From Diaporthe sp. PMI_573 (Eukaryota > Ascomycota > Sordariomycetes > Diaporthales > Diaporthaceae): a stretch of 64,000 bases of DNA. A program made the translations under genes and the position numbers. The DNA lies in assembly GCA_021399435.1 (NCBI GenBank), contig JAJTUP010000030.1, positions 62,001 through 126,000 on the forward strand, read 5' to 3'. Numbering within the stretch: the stretch's first letter is position 1; each line of letters starts with the position of its first letter. This document shows positions 46,501-58,500 of this stretch, one piece after another. The notes beneath the pieces are model-generated. The model was not told the origin of the DNA, ran no database searches, and saw nothing but the letters and a program-made list of their open reading frames with translations.

Positions 46501-46913
46501 GTAAAGTGTAATTCGTGAATCTGCCGCCTAAAGAACTCGAATTTGTCCTTCTGGAAAGGGTACGACGCCCTTCGGATAAGGCTGCTCGGCGACTTCTGAT
46601 TTGAGTGTTTCAACAGGGTTGGCGAATACTTGTCGCTGAGTTGGCTCAACTCAGTGAGGCAGTTAGTGCAAGCCACTATACACTCGTCCATCGATGCCTT
46701 GAGACTCGGTGATTCTGATGGAAGCCCAACCCCGTGTTCTCGGTCTTCGAGGACTTTGAGATACCCTCTCAGTCGCTCGGCATTTCCCTGTAGCGAAGAG
46801 AGATCATCCTCGCGCGACCGGTAGCTTCGGCAGTAACTAATGAGACCATTACAGATGGTGACACCGGTAGAGAAGAGTCCGGCAGCTCCGCTGGCGATAG
46901 ATAATGGATCCAT
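43562..46913 (-). CDS. HeLo-like/ankyrin protein, reading frame apparently broken
   Basis: The N-terminus (46470-46913) starts M-D-P-L-S-I-A-S-G-A-A-G-L-F-S-T-G, the typical opening of the fungal HeLo-like/PigL-type N-terminal domain found in STAND and ankyrin proteins. A helical middle region follows (to 45604), then exons 45419-45537 and about 45141-45342, then a long last part (43562 to about 45150) with ankyrin-like repeats (G-E-T-P-L-H-V-A, N-G-S-T-A-L-D-Y-A-L). Two introns (45538-45603 and 45343-45418) are clean. Two other junctions are not: near 46475 the frame shifts by one base with no usable intron, and near 45150 only a 28-bp interval would restore the frame. So either the gene is a recent pseudogene or the sequence has indels. 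Such proteins are linked to fungal immunity and cell death. Confidence 0.65.
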
Positions 46914-47371
46914 GATATCGATGGACAGTTTCCCCGGCGCGACACTGGCGATGAAGCCGTGAGGGGACCGCCATGACGAGCATGAACCTGAGACACAGGC
47001 TTTAAGAGGAAGCCTTATGAGGCCGTGTTAGACGCCTGAGGCCTCACCGGAACCTTGCAACTTGAGGCCTGCACATCCTGCATGTTTGGGGTTACACGAC
47101 ATACACAGCCAGGCCGCCTGAACGACCCGTGCCGGGAACCTCTCCACCTAACAGGCGCTTAGAGTGGGGCTTGAATGATGCATCATTTTCTGTTAGAACT
47201 CAAGCTGTGTGTTGGTATCTATCATCTCATTGAAACGTCAAATGTGAGAACAAGTATATGCCTAATTCATCCGACCCAAAAACACAGTGTATATATCCTT
47301 CTAGACGCCAGACACCAAGACAAGCCACACGGGCATGTCAGCATATACATAATCCAGCCAGCATCCGCTAC
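46914..47371. other. Intergenic region
   Basis: About 0.46 kb between two reverse-strand genes; probable promoter of the ankyrin gene and 3' end of the pirin gene. Nothing else seen. Confidence 0.4.
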
Positions 47372-48582
47372 TTAATGTACCATCGACTTCCCAATCTCAC
47401 TGGCCCACCCCTCAGCCCTCTCGAACCCGCCCGAGTGCGTCGAATAATGAAACAGCGCCTCCTGCACCTCATCAAGCGAGGTCACCACGAACGGTCCGTA
47501 CTGCACAACAGGCTGATCAAGCACCTTACCCGCAACAATGACGAACCGCGCGTCCCCCTCAGCCCCCTCCTCATTCTCAGCAACGATCGCATCCCCCTCG
47601 AGCTCAAAAACAACATTATGATACTGCGGCACGGGCTTCTTCTCCGCCCCAAACAGCGCACTCCCCTCAAGGGTATACAAAAACGCATTAAACCCCTCAG
47701 GAATAACCTGCTCCACCTTCCCACCAGGCCTAACGGTAACATCAAGCAGCCAAACAGGCGTGTACGCCAGGTCCTTTACCGAGTCAACCCCGTGGCTCTG
47801 GCCCGAGATGACTTTTACCGTGACCTTCCCGTCGTCCGAGGTGGCGGCGGGTATCTCGGACGCGCGCAGGTCGCGGTAGCGGGGCTCGCACGACTTCAGC
47901 TCGCGGGGCAGGTCCACCCACAGCTGCAGGCCCGTGTTGGCGCTGCCGTCTGCGTTCTGCGCCGGCATCTCGCTGTGGACTATCCCGCGGCCAGCTGTCA
48001 TGAATTGCAGGTCGCCCGCGTGGATCGTGCCCTTGTTGCCTGCGAAGTCCTCGTGGTCGAAGGCGCCTGAGAGCATGTATGTGATTGTCTAGATTCTTAT
48101 TGTTAGCCATTTGGTCTAGAAAAGGACTGCAGTGTGTGTGATGGATGAGTGGTGGGACGAGAGAGAAAGGGTGTCTGTGCATCGGGATGAGGATCAGATG
48201 AGAGAGTGAGAGAGAGAAAAAGACATACCTCCTGGCCGCGGTGGGGATGGTCAGGGAATCCCGCGCCCGGCTTGACGGAGAAGTGATCCAGCATCAGGAA
48301 CGGCGAGAAGTTCTTGAGCTGCGGCGTGCCGATGGACCTCCTGACGCGCGCGCCGGCGCCCTCCGCCTGCTCGACGGCCAGGAAGGCCTTGCGGATCGCG
48401 CGCGGGATGCTCGCCTTGGCCGCCATGTTATCGCTGCTGCTGCTGTTGCTGTGGTTGTTGTTGAATAAAATAGCGAGGTTGTTGATATACAGAGCCGAGG
48501 CCGTCTCGAAAATGTGATCCTTGAAATATACTACAGACAATATCCCAACGGTGATGGAGAGTAGGATCGCGAAGAGCTTCAT
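47372..48582 (-). CDS. Pirin-family protein with hydrophobic N-terminal extension
   Basis: Pirins are bicupin iron proteins acting as redox-responsive transcription co-factors or quercetinases. Exons 48229-48582 and 47372-48088 (356 residues) join by a 140-bp intron. The metal site is complete across the junction: P-H-R-G-Q-E-T-I-T-Y-M-L-S-G, then H-E-D-F and G-R-G-I-V-H-S-E-M-P. Residues 1-20 are a hydrophobic segment (L-F-A-I-L-L-S-I-T-V-G-I-L-S-V-V-Y-F), followed by an asparagine/serine-rich linker. Met53 (48424-48426), next to A-A-K-A-S-I-P-R, would give an ordinary soluble pirin. The longer form could be membrane-anchored or organelle-targeted; which start is used is unknown. Its neighbours are conserved, suggesting a core-genome locus. 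Confidence 0.9.
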
Positions 48583-50423
48583 GAGCGTGGGATAGGGGAC
48601 AGGCCGCGATCACTTTTATAAGGACCCAGACAAGACAAAAATCAAGGCCGCGAGAGCGAGAAACTAGGATGACTATATGAACAGTAATGGATGATGAAGA
48701 ATCACCAAGAATATTTCGCCTCCTCCATGCACATCGCGGCGCGCCCCAGCTCCTACTTGTGTCCTGTCCCACCCGCTGGACGTCAGACGTCAGTCGTCGT
48801 TGAATGATTAATCGCCCCGCCGGGCCCTTAGTAAACAGCGCGTCAGCAACAGACGGCAAATATCCGGCTGGCTGGATTTGGGCTGCGGAGGGACCTCGGG
48901 AAGGGGCTGCCCAGGGCCACAGAAAAATAAGAGGGGGCCCGGCTCCCATCTTAGCGCATGATTTCTAAATGCTGAGCAAGGATCGTGTCAGGGGGGTTTG
49001 TCAGGCCATTGCCCAATCAGGTCGGGCACCGCGGCGCCGACACCCAGGATTTTGCCCGCAGCGACAGCCGGGCTGCATGTGGCCCTTAGATGCCAATATG
49101 TATGTGTGTGTGTAGTGTACAGTAGTCTAGTCTACCCGTCGCCCCAGATCCGACGTCTCCCTCATCTCTCAAAAAATACCACCTTACAATAAACCCCCAT
49201 GTCCAACAAACTAACTACACACTACACACTATATACCCCCATCCATAGCCCCCAAGACTTATTACATGGAGCGATCGTTCCAGATCAGAACTTGATCACC
49301 CCTGGCCGGCGGGAACTACCGCTCAGAGTCAACCTTAAACCCGGCTAACGCGAGTTATATACCTAGAATTTACAAGGGCACCTTACACAACTTAAAAAAA
49401 AAGACAGTGCCCCCTCGCCCTTGCCCTTGCCCTTGCCCTCTCCCCCAGACTGATAGGGTTTCGATCCTGCGGTACTTACCGTTACGGAGAGTGAGAATCC
49501 AGAATCTGGGGATGAAACGGAGTGTTAGAAGCAGTGCGAGCTACTTGGGGCGGCGATTCACGTACCAAGTGCTGATCTAATCGTCTTCCACGTGGTTACG
49601 TGCGCTCTCGAAACACGGCTGAACTATTTGCACAACGCTCGTTTTCACCCCTCAAGTTAGCTGGTATACAAACACATATCACAGTGGCACACAAGTCATA
49701 TGGTTGAATTAATAAATCTGTGATTCGTATAGCATCCGAATGTATGTGGTCAAATACACGCAGAGAGAATCGCAAAGTGAAGCTGTGTGTGTGTAGTGGT
49801 TGGGGGGGTTCGTATGGAGGTATCAATAAAAACAAAGGTAGGTAGAGGGAGAGTAGAAAGGGAATACCACCAAAGCCGTACACGTACGTTGCGGTGAGGG
49901 AGGGAAGAAAGAGAACACAAGCCACACACCACCACCACACTCAAGAATCTGCGCCAAGCTTTTCTCTCCAGCACTCAAGTCCATCACACAATTCCGACGT
50001 CCGGGTCCAGGCAAGCAAAACGCGTTCCGTCCAAGCCAGTTGTCACCGCCGTTTTTAGAAAACTTCCACCCTCTCCGGCATGCGGAGTGCGAGAAGGACA
50101 TGAAAGAACCAAGGAGTTCATCATTTCCCCTGCAAATCATCCTCCAAATCCGCTCCAAAATGCTCAACGTTGCCAAGAAAAAGGAAACATTGCGAAAAAG
50201 ATCTCAGGAAAAAAGAAACAAAAAAATCAGGTGGGGAATCTGAGACGTTTCGAGAGAAAGTTCCACAACGCCTCATTACGTGTCAGCTTCAAAATCTTTC
50301 CAGAAGCTCATCCCCGGTGGTATAATGATCAACGTTCTTGAAAATCAATAAAAAAATACTTTGACGTCAACGGTTGGCCATGCGCGCGTGCATGGGGTTG
50401 TTGTCTCCGCTGCGTTCCGCTGC
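48583..50423. other. Intergenic region
   Basis: About 1.8 kb upstream of pirin and downstream of the DENN gene. It contains a short GCCCTT tandem repeat (49417-49439) and AT-rich parts; no gene is supported. Confidence 0.4.
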
Positions 50424-53400
50424 TTATCTCCAAAGCTTGTGGATGTTCTGGTCGTAGCCCGCAAGTAACTCAATGGACCGCCTCTTCTTGAAGTCGGCGT
50501 CGCGCTTCTTTTTTCGTTGCGCCGCTTCCTCTTCTTTTCTTCTCGCCTGTTGCTCTGCCCAATCGCAGGCTGCTTGCATCTCCATGGATCGCCTTTTCTT
50601 GAAGTCAGGATCTCCCCGTTTGCTGGGGGGACCCTGCTTCGCTGCGATTCACCGGGGCCCGCCTAATGCACTTATTCGAGCGCCAGAGGGGCGGTGGATG
50701 AGAGACTCGGCGTGCTTGCCAACGACTTGCTCTTGCTGAGGCATGTCGTTGTCACTGCGCTCAGTGTAGTCCTCCTCGTCATCCTCGACGATCTTGGTCG
50801 GGATCTCATGGCCGATGCTGTACTGCTGCGACGATCGCTCAGGCGTCGTCATCGTGGACGCGATCGACATGCTTGTCGAGCTGCGGTTGGGGATCAGGTC
50901 GGGAGTAGGAGGGATGCTCGATGTGCGTCCCGACGGGTGGAGGTGGCTGTCTTCGCCCATGTCAGAGGCGGCAGTTGAGCGGCCATCCTCGCTGTAGCGA
51001 CCCGAGAGGTTGCTGCTGCGGCGCCGGTTGGCCGTAGGCGTGTCAGTCTCCGCATCAAGGGCGAGGTCCAGACCCTCCACGGCAGCTTGGCACTGCTCCG
51101 CGATGTTACGGATGATGTGGGAGATGGCATCCGTCTTGTCCTTCAAGTGACGGTCAGCGACATCGAAGAAGCTCGACGTCGAGAATCGCTTGCTGTTGCG
51201 AGCAGCCTTGATGAGGCGCTCCTTGTCAACCGAAGACATGCCGCCATCCTCCTCGGCGGCTGCAACGAAGCCGTTTGCAATCTCCTCCTCCAAATCGACG
51301 GGGTGGGACAGGGACTGGACAAGGTGCTCCATGTGGTGGCTTTGTCCGCCAATGAGGCTGCGCAAGTGCAGCACGACGCGGCGAGCCTCGTCGCGCTGGC
51401 GCATGATGGTCACGTTTGTGTGTTGCATAGCAGAAAGCTCCTTCTTGTTCCTCTTGCGCTCGCGCTCAAGCTCCTCAGCGATCTCCTGCTGGAGAACAAG
51501 AGCCTCAAGTGCGTCGTCACGCTGCTTCTCGGTTCCAGTGAGGCGAACGGACATGCGTGCGGCATCATCCTTCTGCTGGTCGATAAGACCACCCAGGCGG
51601 CGGTTCTCCCTCTTGTGGCCCTCGATCTTGACCTTAAGATCTTGGGTCTCCTTGGTAAGGGTTTCGGCAAAGGCCTGGAATTTGAGGAACTGGGATGGGT
51701 TAGCATTGATTGCGATTTCTTTGAAAATTGCGCCTTGACCAAACGTACCTGCTGCTTCCAGCTTTCCAATTCCTCGTTCAGGTAGTTGTTGCGCTTCGTG
51801 ACCTTCGCGAGCTCGGTGTCCATGCGACCCTTGAGGTTGATAAAGTCCTGCCAAGCCTCTTGGGCATCACGAGAGTACTGGTTCCTCTCGCGGACGATCT
51901 CGTTGAGGTGCCTCATAGACACCTTTGTCATCAAGGGCTTCTTGACAGTACCGCCGAAAACGGCCTTGATGCCGCTGTTGCGGCCCATCTTCTCACAAAC
52001 GTGGTCCATGACAGCCATGGTGGAGTCCTGGTTCCACCATTCGGGGTCCTGAATTGACTCGACCTCGCCGCGCATGACGATGATTTGACCAGCAGGCACA
52101 AGCTTGCCCCCACCGTATGCTGAACGAAGGTGTTGCGGAACGCCGGATGGGGTAACGTCCCCGTTCAGAGCCTGTGTCAGGCGCGTGACAAACTTGTTGC
52201 GCTGGCTAGGTGTCAGGGCAGTTGGGGGGTCCGAGGTCAGGACAAAGTTGCGGTCCAGGTCAACCACGAGAGCATCGTTGGGCGCGGTGAAGAGCGAGCG
52301 GCATTCAGCAGTAACACCCAGAATGTATGGGCCGGGCTCTTGGACGAGCTCCTTGGCGTGGCGGGCATGCACCACTGGCACGTACAGCCCACTCCACTCG
52401 TAAACGCGCACGCAGTATCGAATCGTCTCGGCGGCGACGGTGAGTATGGCCGGGTAGTGGCTCACGAAGATGATACGGCGAGTGGGTGAGATGGCTGCCT
52501 CGACGACTCCCACGATGTTAGGGATAGAAAGGCAGGCAAACAGCGGCCACATGGCAAAGTTCTGGAAGCCGGTTGGGGACGACGGGAATTGATAGCACAG
52601 AGCATAGTCCTTCATGTCGATCCGAACAAGGTCGTTGAGGCGGGGCGCGGGAAAGCTCAGGATCCTCGAGACCTCCTCAGCATGGAATAGGTTGGTGGCC
52701 TTGTTCCAGTGGATCCACATCCCGCGGAGGTAGTCACCCAGCAAGTTGTAGAGAGGGTACCTGGAGAGGAAGGACAAGCAGTAGGGAATCCAGTATGTCT
52801 CATCGGTGTTGTCATAGAAGTCGGGCTCCGTCCTCTTCCTCAGATCGCGGATAGTCTCGGCACGCTTCTCGTCAGCCCGTGACCAAACCCTCAGGCAAAT
52901 GCCATAGAGAGTGTGTGAGGAGTCCTGCTGGAGGACGAAGGCGTGGTGGACGCAGTGAGGTTGGCTGCGGCCTGTGCAGATCTCGACGTCGTGGGGGAAA
53001 CAGGCCTAGCCAATGTTAGCGCAACGTTCGTCGTGGTCGTGTCTGGACGACGATGACATACCCTCATGGCAGCATGCAAGGAACGAGCAATGTCATTGTC
53101 TTGCTCCAACCTAGGGCTACTGCCCAGGATCTCTGGCAGCCAGAACTGCCCGACAGCACCCTTCATGTGTCCGATCTTGCCCTGAGCCGGGGCCGGGGCC
53201 TTGACCCACTGAGAAGGCTCGCGGCCAACACCACAGACCATGTAGGCATGTGTAAGTGTCTTTGGTGTCCGTTGCTGATTTTTGGCATTGAGGGTCGACG
53301 GGATGGGCTGGGTGATTCTCGAATGCAGCGACGACGTCCGGCTGGGGATTATCAGGTTGTTGTCGCCTTGGTCACGGGTCGTGGGGCGGGCATCGCGATC

Positions 53401-53451
53401 ACTCGTCCTCGGACGGGTGAAGGAGGTGTGTGCGGTCAGCGAGGGGGCCAT
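50424..53451 (-). CDS. DENN-domain protein with C-terminal coiled coil
   Basis: DENN proteins are exchange factors for Rab GTPases in membrane traffic. Exons 53062-53451, 51749-53005 and a third from 51689 downward are clear. The DENN core includes G-I-C-L-R-V-W-S-R, Y-W-I-P-Y-C-L-S-F-L-S-R-Y-P-L-Y and I-L-G-V-T-A-E-C-R; a long coiled coil (about residues 430-620) and a Ser/Thr-rich tail follow. The frame meets a TGA at 50649-50651, yet continues in the same frame for 75 codons to a TAA at 50424-50426. This continuation is highly charged and contains an internal repeat D-P-D-F-K-K-R-R-S-M-E / D-A-D-F-K-K-R-R-S-I-E, so it looks coding. A 93-bp intron (50634-50726, weak GTCGTT donor) would remove the TGA. 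If that is wrong, the protein ends at 50649. The start at 53451 has a good ATG context; the frame above uses no ATG. Confidence 0.88.
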
Positions 53452-55482
53452 GTTCGCGTGTGTGACCAACGGTCGGGTTCCGAATTAGGAGGGTGGTAAG
53501 GGAGCTGAGCTTCTGGAGCTTGCTGTGAGGGAACAGTCGTCCAGCTGATGGGCCCAATTGTCCAAGGTGACCTCTATCAGTGACGTGGAGGGAAAGGTGA
53601 TTCACGATCAAGGTCGGTCGGTTATCCAAAGGGTAAGAGAGTGATTTGCAGAGGGCGTTGTCCAAGCAGTGGAGGCGAGGCAGTGACCAGTGAGTTGGGT
53701 ATCGGAGTCCAAAAAAGAGCGGCTACAGTGAGGAGGGAGTCGTAAGGAATTCGGGATGCTGATCGAACAGATTGCAATGCTGGGAGTGAGAACCAGGTCC
53801 CGTCCGAGACACTGGAATAAGAAAGAAAAGAGCCAGGTTCCAGAATTTTGATTTCGATTCCACGTTGATCCCCCCAATTTGCGAGAAGCCCGTGTTGTTC
53901 AGATGGGTCCTCGCCGCTGACACTTGCAAGCAGGTGCAGATGGGATGGAGAATGGGGGAGACAAGGCAGAGCAACAAAACAAAAAAGGGGGGCCGAGGGC
54001 ATAGAAGAAGGGGGCGGAGAGGCGCAAGAGCAGAGCGGACGGATCGGGTTGGGGGTGAGGTAAACGGAGGGAGGGTGGTAAATACACAAAGGTGAAGCGA
54101 CGAAGGTGGGACCCTGGCTGGGTTGGGTTGGACATGGGGCGAGAGGAAGTGAGTGGCAGAGCAAAGAGAGCTCCAAGCTCAGAAACCAGCACAACAGCCC
54201 GCAGTGCGCCGTTTCTGTCCCTGGTCGCGACCGTGAATCAATTACAGGGGCCCCACGTCTTCAGGCTGGGCTGTCTGGGCTGGCTGGTCTGGGACAGGAA
54301 ACCGTTGGCAAAGGCTGTGGTACCTACCAAGGTTGGAAGCAGGGTGTACGGATACGGACGAGGGCACGCACAGGGCACTGTAATTTGCGCACTGTGGGTC
54401 CCCCAGAAAACGGAGGCAGCAGAAGTGAGTGCAGAAGTGCAGAAGTACGGACCCCACCTCGCGCCGGCAAGAGTACCAGCCGTGCTGTAGTGAAATAAAA
54501 AAATGGAAGCCCATGAGCTGGTCAAGCTGGTGAACAGCGATCCGTCTTGGAACTGTGGGTCTCTGGATCGGAGGACATCTGGAACTGAATACCACAGTAT
54601 CATGCGGAACGGTCCTGGCGGTACGGGAGCTCGAGGGCAAATCGTGCGTTTGCTGCAGTGTATCACAATATGATCCGACTTATGCAGCCGGGAGCTGTTG
54701 TCTTCTGCAGCAAGTCACAGTAGTGGAGTGGCATCTTGACGCTTTGTCAATCAGGTGCATGCTGCAGAATGCAGGCCGCAGACTGCAGAAGAATGCAAGT
54801 CCGTACATAGCCTGCAGTCCGTCCTGCATGTGGCCGTTTCTCCATCCTTCTCAGCCAGGCGATTCCGCCGCCCTCCCTGCCACAGTACTCGATTCAGAGG
54901 GTGTGATGGGGTGAGGACACAGGCCAGAACGGAGCCTGCAGCGTGCATCCGCGAGGCCGCTTCGAGGCCGCTTGAGGGGGCCTGGAGGGGCTCGTGCCAT
55001 TCTTCGCCATGTCGCCCTTGCTGGGGCCAAACCTGCTTGCCTTGCCTGCTTCTGCTCCCGATCCAAGTGTACTGGGTATGTGCAGTGCACATGTGCATAT
55101 GCGAGCTGATGCTGGTTTCCATCACAAACAAACTCGGAACATATGCCACCATCTGGGGGCATGCCGAGTCTGTGTTCCTGCCCATCTTGCAGCGGCAGAT
55201 ATGTCCAAAGCTTGGATTGCCTTGGTGTGAGACGTCGAAAACAAGAACGGAGGAGATGGGAGATGGGGGCCAGACGGTGGTTGCAAACGGTCATTGACAC
55301 TGTGTGCTGGTGCTACCCAGCCCAGGGTCCTGAGTGCGGGCCCTGCCTCTTTTCCCCTGGATCGTGGCTGCAGGCCCTGGAGATGGAGTCCGTAATGGGC
55401 CTAGGCGTGGCAGCCATGCAAGGGGCTCCATGTCAATCTTTCCCAATCGCGGCGGCTTCAATTTTGCGCAATCAGGTACGTG

Positions 55483-55514
55483 CCCACGCACCCACGCACC
55501 CACGCACCCACGCA
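55483..55514. repeat. Tandem CCCACGCA octamer, four copies
   Basis: Four exact head-to-tail copies, followed by a partial fifth (CCCAC). Confidence 0.85.
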
Positions 55515-58500
55515 CCCACTGTCCACTGCACCACTTCGTCCATCTGCGTCCAATCTGCAGTCCATCTGCACCACGATGGGGTGCAGCAGCACGGAACAGT
55601 ACGAAGTGCGAGGTGCGGATCCCCACCTGGCTTGAGGTCACTGACTGATCCACCCTCAACCACAGCATTATCACCAACAAGACATTCAGACTTTATATGA
55701 TGATACAGTAGCAGCATAGCTGACTTCATCCGGTTCGCGGCACTGGGTCGTGAACGAACTGCCGCCAGCACCTTGACCCCGTTGGACGGGTTTAACTCTA
55801 ACTCTACTGCCACGGCAGAGAGCCATCTGCATCGTACAACACTCCTGTCTTGACCATCGACTCCTCCGTTCTTCAATCACAGGTGACCGCTGTCTGTCGC
55901 CACCGCCGCCGATGCAATTCTCACCACCACGGCAGCTAGCTCGACATCGCGTCCCGACAGCCCGACACTATCCAACAAAAGAACCATTCATGGGCGACAG
56001 TTGAGGAGCTGGCACGCTGGATCACGTTGAAACACTCAACTAGTCGAAACATGTCCGAGCACTAATCCTCCGAAGATCCTGACACGCCACGAGCAAGCCG
56101 TAACGGCGGAGGCGCCCTCCAACGCTGCTTTAGTCAACCACACTCGGTCGGGGTTTGGCTAGCCTAGCTAGCTAGCTGGCTAGAACGGCAGCTGGACTTC
56201 TGATGGCATGGGGGCAGGCGGTCTAGAGCTGACTGTTCATCTCATGGGCTGCGATGCGGCTTAAACCGACCTTCGTCAATCCTAGTCTGCCCCATGTTGC
56301 TGACACTTCTTGAGTCGCACAGCCATCGTCTGGTCTCTTCCTTGCCGTCCACTCTGGCCAGTCTGGGAAGCACAAGCACAAGCACACGCACAAGCTCCAT
56401 CTCCCGTGACGCTGCCGCTGGGATGGGCTCACATGTATCACGGCAATTCAGGGAAAACAACGTGGCTGGCAAGCACAATCTACGTCGTCGAACCTCCCCT
56501 CGCTTACAGCGCCTTGGGCAACGTGACGCGTTTCGAGGCAGGGAAGCCCTGATGATAGTCACAGTATGGTGATACCCTGCCACGCCTGCCCTCTCCAAGC
56601 TCGGCCGCTCGTCCCAACTCACACACGGGGCGATCTAGGTTCCTCGGGACTCCTCACAGTGGCGATGCTAATGCACAGCAAGCACGTCAGAGTTCTGCTG
56701 CTTCCGCTGGGGAAGAACACAGAGACGGTGCCCGGGAGCCGTGATCATCCACTTGCCCAAACGAGTATCTAGCGGCCGTGTTATCGCCGTGACGCCGCTG
56801 CGCTGTTCTCCACGGCGGCGTCATTCGCTGCTGCGCCTGCCGAGGGCATTGCGCTTTGACCTCCCGCCATGATCCAGCTGCAATCTGCCTCCTCTTCTGC
56901 CTGCTCTGGAGCAGTGATCAGTCCGTCCTGTGGCGGCAATGTTCGTAATCCGAACCATCCTGCGAGTGCACACATCCCCGGCGATTGGCGGTGCTTTGCT
57001 TTTCGCGGCCGCTGAAGAATTGCGCTCATCTAACTCCGTTCTGCGTCGCCTACTTCTGCAAGGAGACCCCAAGAATATCAAGCCAATCGTTTCGCTCTGC
57101 CCCGGGCCTCGACCTTGGCTCGTCGCACACTGTCCACTGTACAGCACACTACAGGCCAAACCAGCACGGCCTAGAAACAAATCCTCGGGGGGCATTCACG
57201 TTGCGGCCCGGCTGGCCTTGAACACATCGCCAGTCGATCGTGTGGGGAGGCCTGAGTGCAGACGTGTCGATCGGGTTCGTTACAACCCCTCACGCATGCA
57301 GGCCGGTCCGCAGACAATGCTCAAAATAGCGATGCATTGACAAATCAATGTGATGGTCTGAAGGGAGTGAAAGGGTCAACTGCAAGAGGCCAGTCCGAGC
57401 GCGAAGGGTGTCATCGCCTCAAACTTGCTGAGATCAAGACATCGGATGAGGCAGGGAGATGCTGCCCTCCCCGCGTGCCCTGGTCACAACAACTCTTGTG
57501 CCGTGCAGCATCCTGATCTGCGGACCGCCCGGCCGGAGAATTGTCTGCAACAAATTCAATTGAAGGGGCGTCCAACGAGACGTTCGAAAAAATAACCCGA
57601 GTCCCCGGTGCATTGCAGAGCATTCGCCGCGATGACTCGAAAAGGGAGCTTCACCGTCACATATCACACCTTGACTGTGACGGTAGTTCGTATCAGCAAT
57701 CTATACCAAGCCTGCTATAGGTGCATCCTGCCAGGTAAAACTGCCCAGGCTTTCCACCGACAGGTCGCGAATTCCTGTTCACCGAAGCTCGAGTCCAATG
57801 CAGGTCTCCTACGCCTGTTATATATCATGCCTGTGTCGGCCAATCCAAGATACAGGGCGGCCGCCGCAATGCGCTCTTATCAGTTGAGCTCCCAGATAGC
57901 CGGGATGGGGTGCGGGAGATTGGACTCAGGCCCCTCCGAATTTCTTCAAGAGATGTCTCACGCATCATGCACTGCAGATCCACCGTGAATCCACTCTGCC
58001 CACTGTGAGCTCGCTACCAGATCCGCCGGTTGCCAAAATTCAGATGAATAATGAATTACGACGGCAGAGCAGCAATCCTTTTGCGTGCGGGCGCCGGGCA
58101 GCCCGCGCTGCCGACCTGGCAAAAGCAAAGTCGCTGTCCAGTCTGTCCCGACCGATCATTCCGAAGTAGCAGTAGAGATTTTGACAGCCGAGTGAAGGTT
58201 GTTAATTGCTAAAAACCCAAGATCCACTGCTGTCAGACAGGGCAGTCCCGCACGGCTTCAGCACTGGAGACTGCCGTCCCGTCCGTCAACCAAGACCGCC
58301 TGTCTGCTCGGCGCACTGGCCCCTGGGGCACGCAGCAATGGGATGGAATGGAAATGCCGCTCTCACCAAAACCTGTGCTGAAAGCTTAACAGCTCTCGAG
58401 GAGCATTTCTCACGGTTCCACGGACCACGTTTTCTCGGTCAAGCAAAAGTCAAGGCAATTCCCGTCATTCCTCATCATCGACTCACCTTTCCGGCCAAAA

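Noticed and set aside
55483..55519. CCCACGCA repeats considered as a CRISPR-like array
   Set aside because: The units are directly adjacent with no spacers, and the genome is fungal; it is a simple tandem repeat.
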